A DNA stretch of 64,000 nucleotides from Collinsella aerofaciens (GTDB lineage Bacteria; Actinomycetota; Coriobacteriia; Coriobacteriales; Coriobacteriaceae): assembly GCF_015558785.1 (NCBI RefSeq), contig NZ_JADMOP010000001.1, positions 207,021 through 271,020 of the forward strand, read 5' to 3'. The position numbers and the translations under genes are program-made. The notes below the pieces were generated by a model that saw nothing but the letters and a program-made list of their open reading frames with translations, was not told the DNA's origin and ran no database searches. This document shows positions 25,099 to 33,850 of the stretch, piece after piece (the first letter of the stretch is position 1; each line of letters starts with the position of its first letter).

Positions 25099-27174
25099 AT
25101 GAGATTCTCGATTATTAGCGAGATCCCCGGCAGGACCCGTCTTCAATTGGCGGGTCCTGTGCCAGAGAGCGATCTCGATGCACTTCTTAAGCTTGGCGGC
25201 GAAATCGACGGCGTGCGCAAAGTGCGCGTATATGGCCGTATTGGCCAGATGGCGCTCGAATATGACGAGCAGTGTCGTGCGAGCGTGCTCGACGCCTTGG
25301 GCGCACTCGATGCCCAGGCCATTGCCGACGCAAAGACGGGTTACGTGATGCAGCTTGAGCCACGCAAGCACAAGCTCGTCATGGATCTTGCCACACTTAT
25401 CGGCGCCCACTACGCGCGCCGTTGGTTCTTGCCGACGCCTCTGCGTGCGGTGTTTGTCGTGGCCGGTTACATGGCATTTTTGCGCGCTGCTCTTCATGAG
25501 CTGGCGCAGCCACGCCTGACCGTTCCTGTGCTCGACGCTTCGGCCATCGGCATTTCGTTCGTCAAACGTGATGTCGACACCGCGGGCCAGACAATGTTTC
25601 TGCTCAACGTGGGCGAGCTGCTCGAGGACTACACCCGCGCCATGAGCGAAAACGAGCTCATCAACTCGCTGCTCGATGTGCCCGACAAGGCGCAAAAGGT
25701 CGTTGGCGACACCGAGGTAAGCGTTGCCGCGACCGAGCTTGAGCCCGGCGATCTGGTCGCCGTGCGCACTGGCATGTCCATTTGCATCGACGGTGTTGTC
25801 GAGCAGGGGAGCGCTATGGTCAACCAGGCGACCCTGACCGGCGAGCCGCTTGCCGTCGAGCGCAGCGCAGGCGACGACGTGTTCGCCGGAACTGTCGTGG
25901 AAGACGGCAGCATCTTGGTGCGCGTGCGCGCCAATACGGCGCAAACCAAACTGCGCTCAATCGTCTCGCTCGTGCAGACGGCTGACTCGCTCAAGTCCGA
26001 GGGCCAGTCGCATATGGAGGACCTTGCCAACAAGATCGTCCCGTGGAACTTCCTGCTTGCGGGCCTTGTCGCGCTCACCACACGTAGCCTCATCAAGACC
26101 TCGGCGGCGCTGATGGTCGACTATTCGTGTGCGCTCAAGCTCACGGGTTCCGTTGCCGTCATGACTGCCATGAGCGACGCCGCCAAGATGGGCGTGATGG
26201 TCAAGGGCGCGAAGTACTTTGAGTCGTTTGCCAAGGCCGACACCATTGTGTTTGATAAGACCGGCACGCTCACCGAGGCGCAGCCGCGTCTTGCCTGCGT
26301 ACTCACCACCGATGGCTGGAGTGAGGACGAGATCCTGCGCCTTTCCGCTTGCTTGGAGGAGCATTTCCCGCATCCGGTGGCGCGTGCCGTGGTCAACGCC
26401 GCCCGCGAGCGCGGGCTCGAGCACCGCGAGCGTCACGCTGCGGTCGAGTATATTGTGGCGCATGGTATCGCTTCGTCCATCGAAGGGCGTCGCGCGATTA
26501 TCGGCTCGGCACACTTTGTGTTTGAGGATGAGGGCGCGCAGCTCGAGTCCGACATTAAGGAGCAAATCGAGTCCCAGATGCAGGGCCTGTCGCCGCTGTA
26601 TTTGGCGGTCGATGGCACCGTTGTGGGCGTGCTCGGTATCGAGGACCCGCTCAAGGCCGGGGTCCGCGAGGCCATCGCCGACTTGCACGCGTTGGGCGTT
26701 AAGCACGTGGTCATGCTCACGGGCGACTCGGAGCGCACAGCCGAGCGCATTGCTCGCGAGGCAGGTGTCGACGAGTTTAAGGCCGAGCTGCTGCCCGAGG
26801 ACAAGTACGCGTATGTGGAGCGCATTAAGGGCGAGGGGCGCCACGTTGCCATGGTGGGCGACGGCGTCAACGATTCGCCGGCGCTCGGTTTGGCCGACGT
26901 GGGGCTGGCCATGGGCGGCGGAAGCGACATCGCCAAGGAGGTCGCCGATATCATCCTGACCGATACGGATCTGGCCGCGATCGTGCGCCTGCGCCGCATG
27001 AGTCAGGGGCTTATCGACCGTCTGACGAGTTCGTATTCCAAGGTGATGCTCACCAACTCGGCGCTGTTGGCATTGGGCATTACCGGCATGATCACTCCGC
27101 AGACGTCGTCACTGCTGCACAACGGCTCGACGATCGCCTACAGCCTGGGCAACGCGAAGGCTTACCTGCGCTAG
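25099..27174 (+). CDS. P1B-type metal-translocating ATPase with non-canonical SCA motif
   Basis: 691 residues. An N-terminal HMA-like domain lacks the usual CxxC (starts RFSIISEIPGRTRLQL). It is followed by transmembrane helices, an actuator domain (TLTGEP), the phosphorylation motif DKTGTLTEAQP, the P1B-specific HP dipeptide (EEHFPHPVARAVV) and the hinge GDGVNDSPALGLADVGLAMG. The intramembrane metal site, CPC in classical members, reads DYSCALKL here, so both proline and second cysteine are missing. This departs from CPC, CPH, SPC and TPC classes and implies a different metal preference. No final amphipathic metal-binding tail is present. Co-transcribed with the DUF6110-like gene. Confidence 0.9.
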   Translation: MRFSIISEIPGRTRLQLAGPVPESDLDALLKLGGEIDGVRKVRVYGRIGQMALEYDEQCRASVLDALGALDAQAIADAKTGYVMQLEPRKHKLVMDLATLIGAHYARRWFLPTPLRAVFVVAGYMAFLRAALHELAQPRLTVPVLDASAIGISFVKRDVDTAGQTMFLLNVGELLEDYTRAMSENELINSLLDVPDKAQKVVGDTEVSVAATELEPGDLVAVRTGMSICIDGVVEQGSAMVNQATLTGEPLAVERSAGDDVFAGTVVEDGSILVRVRANTAQTKLRSIVSLVQTADSLKSEGQSHMEDLANKIVPWNFLLAGLVALTTRSLIKTSAALMVDYSCALKLTGSVAVMTAMSDAAKMGVMVKGAKYFESFAKADTIVFDKTGTLTEAQPRLACVLTTDGWSEDEILRLSACLEEHFPHPVARAVVNAARERGLEHRERHAAVEYIVAHGIASSIEGRRAIIGSAHFVFEDEGAQLESDIKEQIESQMQGLSPLYLAVDGTVVGVLGIEDPLKAGVREAIADLHALGVKHVVMLTGDSERTAERIAREAGVDEFKAELLPEDKYAYVERIKGEGRHVAMVGDGVNDSPALGLADVGLAMGGGSDIAKEVADIILTDTDLAAIVRLRRMSQGLIDRLTSSYSKVMLTNSALLALGITGMITPQTSSLLHNGSTIAYSLGNAKAYLR

Positions 27175-27198
27175 CAGACGTGTTCGCGCACGTTATCT

Positions 27199-27244
27199 GG
27201 CCTGCGCCCAGACGGCATCGGTGTCGTCCGGGCGCAGGCCTTTT
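27199..27244 (+). terminator. Terminator after the P-type ATPase
   Basis: GGCCTGCGCCC (27199-27209) pairs with GGGCGCAGGCC (27230-27240), followed by TTTT. Confidence 0.88.
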
Positions 27245-27248
27245 GCAT

Positions 27249-27297
27249 TTGACCATTTGCTAGCTTCTTTATATATTGTTGCTAGCAAGGCTAGCAA
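27249..27297 (+). promoter_or_regulatory. Promoter and operator of the toxin-antitoxin pair
   Basis: TTGACC (27249-27254), a 17-bp spacer and TATATT (27272-27277) form a strong promoter. TTGCTAGC-AAG-GCTAGCAA (27279-27297) is a perfect 19-bp palindrome just downstream of the -10. An extra TTGCTAGC half-site lies at 27257-27264, 22 bp (two helical turns) upstream of the palindrome's first half-site. This layout fits cooperative autorepression by an antitoxin. Confidence 0.8.
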
Positions 27298-27316
27298 TTG
27301 AAGAGAGGGGTTCGGC

Positions 27317-27670
27317 GTGGGTGCTGTTAGTAGCATGGCGCAGGTGAACGTTCGCGTGGATCGCCAGGTCAAGAACCGTGCCGAGGAGGCACTGCGGCTT
27401 TCGGGCGCCTCGCTGCCCGAGCTCATCAAAAAGGTCGTGGCCAAAGTCGCACAGGGTGGCGGGCGGTGTGAAGAAGTGCTGTCTGCCGTTGATGGCCGGC
27501 AACGGACCGTCGCGCACGATACTCCGTTCGCCGCATCATGGGCGGCGGCGGATCAGCTTTACGCGGACCTGGGCATCGCTACGTCGTCCGTGTCCGACGA
27601 TCGCGATTGGGACACAATCTATTCCGAAGCCATGGATGAGCATTATCGCCAAAAGGGGATGATCCAGTGA
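27317..27670 (+). CDS. RelB/DinJ-type antitoxin
   Basis: 117 residues. The N-terminal 45 residues (AQVNVRVDRQVKNRAEEALR then GASLPELIKKVVAKVA) form a ribbon-helix-helix DNA-binding segment typical of RelB/DinJ antitoxins. The remainder is acidic and would wrap the toxin (DDRDWDTIYSEAMDEHYRQK). GTG 27317 is preceded by GAGAGGGG; ATG 27335 is an alternative start nearer the conserved region. Its stop overlaps the toxin start (GTGA). It should neutralise the PIN toxin and repress its own promoter through the palindrome at 27279-27297. Confidence 0.85.
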   Translation: MGAVSSMAQVNVRVDRQVKNRAEEALRLSGASLPELIKKVVAKVAQGGGRCEEVLSAVDGRQRTVAHDTPFAASWAAADQLYADLGIATSSVSDDRDWDTIYSEAMDEHYRQKGMIQ

Positions 27671-28182
27671 GTGGGGCGCCTCTCAAGATCATGGTGGACG
27701 CCAACGTATGGGTCGATTCGTTTTGCGTTGACCATGCCGAGTCGCTTGCCGCGCGTGCGTTTATTGGGCAGGCGACGGAGACGGGGGCGTTGCTGTTCTT
27801 TCCGGTTCATATCGCCAAGGACGTGCTGTACGTTGTCCAACACGAGCTGAAGCGTAGCGTTCTTGCCAGCGGGGGAGCGCTCGACGAGGCGTCTGCCCGC
27901 GCGATTGGCGATGCGGCGCTGGCGTTTGTTCGGAATATGACCGAAAACGCTACGGCCGTGGGTGCAGATGCGTCGGACCTTTGGCTGGCCGACAAATACT
28001 TAGCGCTCCATCGCGATTACGAGGACAACTTGGTGCTCGCCGCGTGCAAGCGCGCACAGGTCGATTACTTGGTGACTAACGATCTCAAGCTGCTCGAACA
28101 TGCCGATCTTGCAGCGAAGACCCCGCGCCAACTGATGCCGATTCTTGCTTTGGCCGAACGCGGCGGCGCGGCTATCGGTTGA
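27667..28182 (+). CDS. PIN-domain toxin (probable RNase)
   Basis: 171 residues from a GTG overlapping the antitoxin stop by 4 bp. PIN signatures are the first acidic residue in KIMVDANVWVDSF, a middle glutamate-rich helix, and the C-terminal EDNLVLAACKRAQVDYLVTND, where the acidic cluster binds Mg2+. PIN toxins cleave tRNA or rRNA. The pairing of a RelB-like antitoxin with a PIN toxin, rather than RelE, is a hybrid arrangement. Essential acidic residues all appear intact, so the toxin is probably active. Confidence 0.87.
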   Translation: MSGAPLKIMVDANVWVDSFCVDHAESLAARAFIGQATETGALLFFPVHIAKDVLYVVQHELKRSVLASGGALDEASARAIGDAALAFVRNMTENATAVGADASDLWLADKYLALHRDYEDNLVLAACKRAQVDYLVTNDLKLLEHADLAAKTPRQLMPILALAERGGAAIG

Positions 28183-28240
28183 CGCGAACTGTTTGCGGGC
28201 CTCTTGGACGACGATGCGCCAAGGGACCCGCGTCTGCTAT

Positions 28241-28675
28241 TTACAAAAGCTCGGCCTTAATGGTGGGACTTTCTGCGAGCTGCTCGGCTGCCTTTTCGTC
28301 GGAATCGTTTAGCGCTGCCAGGCTGCGGTAGACCCACTCGTTGACCTGGGTGTTTTTGACGCCTGCGGTCTGCATAAGGGCGCCTACCTCGCGGATTACT
28401 GCGAACAGATCGGCTTTGGGACCCGCGAGCTCGACCTCGATGCCGTGGTAGGCGGCCACGCCGCGGTTCTCGCTCACGTGGTCGATAAAGCCCTCGACGG
28501 TCTCAAGCTGCTGGGCGAGAGCTACATTATCGTCGGCGTCCAGCGCAACAAGGGCGTTCGATACCGTGAGGGCGGGATGTCCGCAGGGAACAAAGCCCTC
28601 GATGACATCCATAGCTTCGGTAATGGTTGAGCCCAGGCCTGCGAGGGCATTGACGAGTTGCTGCTTGGTATCCAT
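28241..28675 (-). CDS. Conserved-looking hypothetical protein, 144 residues
   Basis: Minus-strand ORF with GAAAGGA before ATG 28675. The product is mostly helical and acidic: a helix starting DTKQQLVNALAGLG, a loop VPCGHPALTVSNALVALD, and a tail with NEWVYRSLAALNDSDEKAAE. There is no signal peptide or transmembrane segment. It is convergent with the PIN toxin gene and lies upstream of, and divergent from, ssrA. Codon usage matches the rest of the chromosome, supporting a real gene. Function unknown. Confidence 0.7.
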   Translation of the reverse strand: MDTKQQLVNALAGLGSTITEAMDVIEGFVPCGHPALTVSNALVALDADDNVALAQQLETVEGFIDHVSENRGVAAYHGIEVELAGPKADLFAVIREVGALMQTAGVKNTQVNEWVYRSLAALNDSDEKAAEQLAESPTIKAELL

Positions 28676-28912
28676 AACGGTCCTTTCGACGGGTCAATTT
28701 TGCTTGGCGAAAATATACGTGACGAGATCGGTAGCAAAAGTGCGAAGTACGGCGCACATTGGGGTCTTCACAGCTCGTGCATAGAACAGCTGTCCGCTTT
28801 CAGAACGTGGTAAGATAACACTTCGCAAGCGGGGCTTGCCCCGCATGTTCCTTGAAAAGTCGACGGGTGTTGGGTGCTCGTGCCCAATGCCATCCAGACT
28901 TTCCCGACATTC

Positions 28913-29276
28913 GGGGGCGACTGGTTTCGACACGATAGCTCTGAGAGAGGAAGCAAGCCGAGGTCTCCTCGCCTCGTTAAACAGGGGTACCGTCAAATTG
29001 AATTGACAACAACTCTTCTTTTGAGCCTATGGCTCTCGCTGCTTAGTTTATAGCGGCGCGTCAACCCGGTGATTTCCCCGACACCGGCGCGACGTCATTT
29101 TAGGGGAATGCTCCTGCGCACGTAATCGGTATGGTGCAGGCTAAGACCGAACCGGTTAGGACGCCGCGAGCGTGTCGCTGCGCGCAAAGCGTCCGAGACT
29201 AAACCAGCGACTGAGCTTGGAGATGCCAATCAGGGAGCTTTCGTGGACCGGAGTTCGATTCTCCGCGCCTCCACCA
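28913..29276 (+). ncRNA. ssrA: tmRNA (transfer-messenger RNA)
   Basis: It rescues stalled ribosomes and tags the nascent chain for proteolysis. The 5' end GGGGGCGACTGGTTTCGACA is the standard tmRNA start. The 3' end GAGTTCGATTCTCCGCG...CCACCA supplies the T arm and a 7-bp acceptor (GGGGGCG with CGCCTCC, one G-T pair) plus encoded CCA. The tag reading frame ends GCTCTCGCTGCTTAG (ALAA). Reading back to the nearest in-frame stop, the tag is probably DNNSSFEPMALAA, with the resume codon inferred. About 364 nt, normal for a one-piece tmRNA. A terminator follows at 29286. Confidence 0.97.
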
Positions 29277-29285
29277 ATAGTTACA

Positions 29286-29318
29286 AGCAGGTAGGTAAAC
29301 GCACCTACCTGCTTTTTT
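29286..29318 (+). terminator. Terminator of ssrA
   Basis: AGCAGGTAGGT (29286-29296) pairs with ACCTACCTGCT (29303-29313), followed by TTTTT. Confidence 0.95.
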
Positions 29319-29333
29319 ATTATTTATAGATAC

Positions 29334-29466
29334 CGCGGAGAATCGAACTCTATGCAGGGCGCGAGCGTTAAGCAAACGCGAAGCGTTTGTAGCGAGCGGG
29401 CGAGGACGCCGGCAGGCGGCCGAAGCCGGTGCGTATTTGCGAAGCAAATACGCGGATTCTCCGCGC
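29334..29466. repeat. Hairpin-rich element carrying copies of the ssrA T-arm sequence
   Basis: 29334-29350 (CGCGGAGAATCGAACTC) is a perfect 17-nt reverse complement of the tmRNA T arm at 29251-29267. 29455-29466 (GATTCTCCGCGC) is a direct 12-nt copy of 29257-29268. Together they bound a 133-bp segment with inner hairpins AAACGCGAAGCGTTT and GCGTATTTGC-GAA-GCAAATACGC. It looks like a scar of integration at the tmRNA end, or a mobile hairpin element. Confidence 0.7.
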
Positions 29467-29671
29467 AAAGCCTCAACCCTATATAGATGCGATGTTATCG
29501 AATCTCGGCCTGCCATGCGCCGCATCAACGCAGACCGGGATGCACTTTCCCGGCGGCAACTCATACTCTGGGGTTGGCTTGACCGCCCCGCCCCCTCAAC
29601 TCCAAAACCTGTGCGCTCTCCTCCGTAAAACTGGGTAGAAGAAGGCCAAAACGAAACAGCAGGAGGTCAAC
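29467..29671. other. Spacer before the patatin-like gene
   Basis: About 200 bp without a recognised gene. A GCAGGAGG ribosome-binding site occurs just before ATG 29672. Confidence 0.5.
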
Positions 29672-30550
29672 ATGACTGCAGAAGATAAGGCAAAGAACGC
29701 CGGCAAAGTCGCGCTCGTTTTGGAGGGCGGCAGCTTCCGCGGGCAATTTACCGCAGGCGTGCTCGACGTTCTCATGGAGGCCGGCGTCGAGATCCCGGCG
29801 GTATATGGCGTATCGGCAGGTGCCCTCAACGGCGTGAACTACAAGTCGCACCAGATCGGCCGTGCCAACCGCATCAACCTGGCTTTCTGCAACGACAATC
29901 GCTTCATGGGCGCCGCATCGTTTGCGTCCACGGGCTCCATCGTGGGTTACGACTTTATCTTCAACGATGTCCAGGACCGCCTGGATCCCTTTGACAACGA
30001 GACGTTCGACGCGAGCCCCATCGAGATGTATGCCGTCGCGACGGACATGCTCTTTGGAACCGCCACGTACCTGCCGGTCAAAAGCGCCGTGCTCGACCTC
30101 GATGCCGTGCGCGCCTCGACGTCGCTACCGCTGGTGACGCCGCCGGTCGAGATTGACGGGCATAAATACGTCGATGGCGGCGTAGCCGATTCGGTCCCTA
30201 TCGAGCACGTGCTGGAGGAGGCGGGCTTCGATCGCGCGGTCGTCATTGTCACGCAGGACCGCTCGTACGAGAAAAAGCCCTACGAGTTTATGCCCGCCGC
30301 GCGCGCCCGCTATGCCGACTACCCCTACCTGCTCGAGGCTATCGAGACGCGCCACGACCGCTATAACATCCAGCGCATGCATCTGTGGAAGTATGAGCGC
30401 GAGGGACGCGCGCTGGTCGTTGCTCCGCAAAAGCCGGTCGAGGTCGGCCACGTTGAGCACGATCCGGCAAAGCTCCTAGACTTGTATATTCAGGGCCGCC
30501 AGGAGGCAAAGCGCTTGCTGGGAGATATCGAGGCGTTTGTCGAGCGTTAG
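29672..30550 (+). CDS. Patatin-like phospholipase family protein
   Basis: 292-residue alpha/beta hydrolase-like protein with a Ser-Asp dyad. The oxyanion-hole motif is LEGGSFRGQFTAGVL, the nucleophile elbow GVSAGALNG (GxSxG) and the aspartate motif YVDGGVADSVP (DG[GA]). There is no signal peptide, so it acts in the cytoplasm or on the inner membrane face, probably hydrolysing acyl esters of phospholipids. The C-terminal 90 residues (RARYADYPYLLEAIETRHDR) resemble those of bacterial patatin relatives such as YjjU. It stands alone upstream of the ribosomal operon. Confidence 0.92.
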   Translation: MTAEDKAKNAGKVALVLEGGSFRGQFTAGVLDVLMEAGVEIPAVYGVSAGALNGVNYKSHQIGRANRINLAFCNDNRFMGAASFASTGSIVGYDFIFNDVQDRLDPFDNETFDASPIEMYAVATDMLFGTATYLPVKSAVLDLDAVRASTSLPLVTPPVEIDGHKYVDGGVADSVPIEHVLEEAGFDRAVVIVTQDRSYEKKPYEFMPAARARYADYPYLLEAIETRHDRYNIQRMHLWKYEREGRALVVAPQKPVEVGHVEHDPAKLLDLYIQGRQEAKRLLGDIEAFVER

Positions 30551-30613
30551 CGTCGCGACGTCATGACCCATGGACGACATGTGCAGAAAGTCTGGTCAGA
30601 TCCAAAATACCTG

Positions 30614-30641
30614 TTGACTCGGGCGACGAGCGGGGTAATAT
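30614..30641 (+). promoter_or_regulatory. Promoter of rplM-rpsI
   Basis: TTGACT (30614-30619), 16-bp spacer and TAATAT (30636-30641), 66 bp before the rplM start. The leader is short and shows no obvious structure. Confidence 0.7.
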
Positions 30642-30707
30642 GGACGGGTTACTTGCAGAGCCCCGTGAATCTCTGTAACAACACGTACTGTACATGGAGG
30701 AGTCTAA

Positions 30708-31151
30708 GTGATTTCGAAATCGACTCACTACGCCAAGCAGGGCGAGGTCCAGCGCAACTGGGTTCTCGTCGACGCCGATGGTGCTGTCCTGGGCCGTCTT
30801 GCCACCCAGATCGCAATGATCCTGCGCGGTAAGAACAAGCCCCAGTTCACGCCCAACAGCGACTGCGGCGACTTCGTTGTCGTCATCAACGCCGATAAGG
30901 TCCAGCTTACCGGTAACAAGGCCGACACGAAGACCTATTATCGCCACAGCGGCTACAACGGCGGCCTCAAGGCTGAGAGCTTCCGCCAGGCTATGGAGAA
31001 GCACCCGGAGAAGGTCATCGAGCGCGCCGTTCGCGGCATGCTGCCCAAGACCACCCTCGGCCGTGCCCAGATGACCAAGCTTAAGGTCTACGCTGGTGCC
31101 GAGCATCCGCATGCTGCCCAGAACCCCACGAAGATTGAGCTGGAGGCTTAA
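30708..31151 (+). CDS. rplM: 50S ribosomal protein L13
   Basis: 147 residues, normal length. GTG 30708 follows GGAGG. Characteristic segments are [47 protein letters not shown] and [13 protein letters not shown]. It is an early-assembly 23S rRNA-binding protein. rpsI starts 2 bp after its stop, the usual bacterial pair. Confidence 0.98.
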   Translation: MISKSTHYAKQGEVQRNWVLVDADGAVLGRLATQIAMILRGKNKPQFTPNSDCGDFVVVINADKVQLTGNKADTKTYYRHSGYNGGLKAESFRQAMEKHPEKVIERAVRGMLPKTTLGRAQMTKLKVYAGAEHPHAAQNPTKIELEA

Positions 31152-31153
31152 AG

Positions 31154-31549
<396 letters not shown>

Positions 31550-31580
31550 GGTTTTATCTCCTTTCGAGATACAATGTACA

Positions 31581-31623
31581 AGCGGGGCCTGCCGATTCCT
31601 CGGCGGGTCCCGCTTTTCTTTTT
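31581..31623 (+). terminator. Terminator after rpsI
   Basis: AGCGGG (31581-31586) pairs with CCCGCT (31609-31614), with further inner pairing, followed by TTTCTTTTT. Confidence 0.85.
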
Positions 31624-31672
31624 CGACTAGGGTGGGCGGTTGCATATCGCCTGCTAGGGAAGGAGCGATCCT

Positions 31673-33010
31673 ATGCCCCAGAACATCTTCGGTACCGATG
31701 GCGTCCGTGGCGTCGCCAATGCCGACCTCTCGTGCGACCTCGCGTTTCGCTTGGGCCGTGCGGCGACCAAGTTTCTTGGTCCGGATATCTGCATCGGCCG
31801 CGACACGCGCCTTTCGGGCACCATGCTCGAGAGCGCTCTGACCGCCGGCATTATGGCCGAGGGCGGCCGTCCTCATTGCTGCGGCGTTATCCCCACGCCC
31901 GCCGTGGCGCTGCTCACTGTTCAAAACGAGCTCGATGGCGGCATTGTCATCTCCGCTTCGCACAATCCGCCGGAGTTCAACGGCATCAAGTTCTTTAGCC
32001 GCAAGGGTATGAAGCTTCCCGATGCTGTCGAGGAAGAGATCAGCGCCTGGGTCATGTCCGAGGAAGCCATGGCTGCCGACACGCTGCCGACCGGCGCCGG
32101 TGTGGGCCACATCATCAAGATGAAGGACGCTCGCAAGGCATACGTCGACCACGCCATCGATACGCTCGATGGCCTGAGGCTCGACGGCCTAGTCGTTGCC
32201 GTCGACTGCGGTCACGGTGCTTCCTGCCAGACTACGCCCGCCGCGCTGCAGCGCCTGGGTGCCACGGTCCATGCCATCAACACCGATTACTGCGGCACCG
32301 ACATTAACGTTGAGTGCGGCTCTACGCACCTCGAGCCCCTGCGCGAGCTCGTGCTGCGCACCCATGCTGACATCGGTCTGGCCCACGACGGCGACGCCGA
32401 CCGCGTGCTGTTCGTGGACAGCGAGGGCAATGAGATCGACGGTGACTACATCCTGGCTATCTGCGGTTCTGACCTCGCCGCTCGCGGCAAGCTCGCCAAC
32501 TCCGAGATCGTCTCGACCGTCATGTGCAACCTGGGCTTCTCCATCGCTATGAAGGAGCAGGGCTTCGAGATGGTTCAGACCGCCGTGGGCGACCGCTACG
32601 TTTTGGAGCGCATGCTCGCGGACGGCGCCGTCATCGGCGGCGAACAGTCCGGCCACATCATCTTCCTGGAGCACAACACCACCGGTGACGGCTTGGTGAC
32701 GGCTCTGCAGCTGCTGGCCGTGCTCAAGCGCACCGGTCGTACCCTCACCGATCTTGCCGGCATCATGAAGAAGTACCCGCAGGTACTCGTCAACGTGCAT
32801 TCCGACAACAAGGCTGGTCTGGACGATTGCCAGCCCATCTGGGATGCCGTTGCTGCTGCCGAGAAGGAGCTTGACGGCCGCGGCCGCATTCTGGTGCGCC
32901 CGAGCGGCACCGAGCCGCTGGTCCGCGTGATGGCCGAGGCCGAGACGCACGAGCTGACCCAGCGCGTTGTCGACGACATCGTCGAGGTTGTCAAGCGCGA
33001 ACTTCCCTAA
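31673..33010 (+). CDS. glmM: Phosphoglucosamine mutase
   Basis: 445 residues. It interconverts glucosamine-6-phosphate and glucosamine-1-phosphate on the way to UDP-GlcNAc and peptidoglycan. The start FGTDGVRGVAN is diagnostic. The phosphoserine loop is ISASHNPPEFNGIKFF, the Mg2+ loop DGDADR, and the sugar- and phosphate-binding motifs GEQSGHI and RPSGTEPLVRVM are present. AAGGAG precedes ATG 31673. It heads an amino-sugar cluster with an EIIA domain protein and nagB. Confidence 0.97.
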   Translation: MPQNIFGTDGVRGVANADLSCDLAFRLGRAATKFLGPDICIGRDTRLSGTMLESALTAGIMAEGGRPHCCGVIPTPAVALLTVQNELDGGIVISASHNPPEFNGIKFFSRKGMKLPDAVEEEISAWVMSEEAMAADTLPTGAGVGHIIKMKDARKAYVDHAIDTLDGLRLDGLVVAVDCGHGASCQTTPAALQRLGATVHAINTDYCGTDINVECGSTHLEPLRELVLRTHADIGLAHDGDADRVLFVDSEGNEIDGDYILAICGSDLAARGKLANSEIVSTVMCNLGFSIAMKEQGFEMVQTAVGDRYVLERMLADGAVIGGEQSGHIIFLEHNTTGDGLVTALQLLAVLKRTGRTLTDLAGIMKKYPQVLVNVHSDNKAGLDDCQPIWDAVAAAEKELDGRGRILVRPSGTEPLVRVMAEAETHELTQRVVDDIVEVVKRELP

Positions 33011-33081
33011 TGGTCAAAAACCGTTGCCAAGTGGTAAACTGTTAAGGTTATTTTGATTGATTGGTATGTCCGAGGGGGAGC

Positions 33082-33579
33082 ATGTTCACTAAAGTCCTAA
33101 GGTCTTTTGGTATGCGTGGTCGAGTCCTTACGCTGGATGCTCCCATCTCGGGCGATGTCATTCCGCTTTCCGAGGTAAACGATCAGACGTTTGCCACCGG
33201 CCTTTTGGGCCAGGGCGTTGCCATTCAGCCTACGGGTACGCGCGTGATCGCGCCGGCTGATGCCAAGGTCGAGGCTATTTTTCCCACGGGACACGCCGTT
33301 GCGCTTAACACGGTCGATGGCTTGGACGTGCTCATCCACGTTGGTTTGGACACTGTTCAGCTCGAGGGCAAGCACTTTACCGTACATGCGCAAGTGGGTG
33401 ACATCGTCCATAAGGGCGATGTACTCATTGAGTTCGATCGCGAGGCAATTGCTGCCGAGGGCTACGATGTGACGGTTCCCATCTTGGTATGCAACTCCGT
33501 TGAGTTCTCGAGTATCAAGGGCTCCGTTGGTGTGCATGTCGAAGAGATGGACCAGCTCATCGTTGCTCGCGAGCGCTAG
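33082..33579 (+). CDS. PTS EIIA-Glc family protein (stand-alone)
   Basis: 165 residues from ATG 33082, preceded by GAGGGGGAG. It is a single EIIA-glucose/Crr-like domain: GDVIPLSEVNDQTFATGLLG, PADAKVEAIFPTGHAVAL (first His), and DVLIHVGLDTVQLEGK, whose His is phosphorylated by HPr. A stand-alone EIIA can serve an EIIBC elsewhere or regulate sugar use. Its place between glmM and nagB points to glucose or N-acetylglucosamine uptake. An in-frame GTG-type start at 33061 is less likely because the ribosome-binding site lies between. Confidence 0.93.
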   Translation: MFTKVLRSFGMRGRVLTLDAPISGDVIPLSEVNDQTFATGLLGQGVAIQPTGTRVIAPADAKVEAIFPTGHAVALNTVDGLDVLIHVGLDTVQLEGKHFTVHAQVGDIVHKGDVLIEFDREAIAAEGYDVTVPILVCNSVEFSSIKGSVGVHVEEMDQLIVARER

Positions 33580-33850
33580 CAAGTGCACGTGGCCATTAGC
33601 CTACAATTCAAACACGTTTACGGAGGGCGCCCTTGAAAGAGGACGCCCTCCGTGGCAAGATGGGATTTGTCCGAAGCCAAACAGCTTCGGGTCACCGTGG
33701 ACGGGCAGGGGCCTCGACGCGGCTAGACACGAGACACATACATTACGCGACCTCGCCCTGGTGGCCGCACACGTTGGTTGCGGCCGACGCGGGCCGCGGG
33801 CAAGTGCTTGTAAGGGAGCCTTGCCTCTCTTGTACGAGAAAGGACGCGTA
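33580..33850. promoter_or_regulatory. Structured leader region upstream of nagB
   Basis: 271 bp without a gene. It contains ACGGAGGGCG (33620-33629) pairing with CGCCCTCCGT (33644-33653), a CCGAAGC/GCTTCGG hairpin at about 33672-33691, and GC-rich potential helices near 33760-33800. The first hairpin lacks a T-tract. This may be an mRNA leader with regulatory structure; no known riboswitch consensus was recognised. Confidence 0.4.

Noticed and set aside
33061..33081. Earlier start for the EIIA protein
   Set aside because: The seven extra codons overlap the GAGGGGGAG ribosome-binding site of ATG 33082 and add no family sequence.
33500..33850. N-terminal extension of nagB (start at 33500)
   Set aside because: It overlaps the EIIA gene and the structured leader; the family starts at MKIIKAKDYEDM-type sequence, matching ATG 33851.
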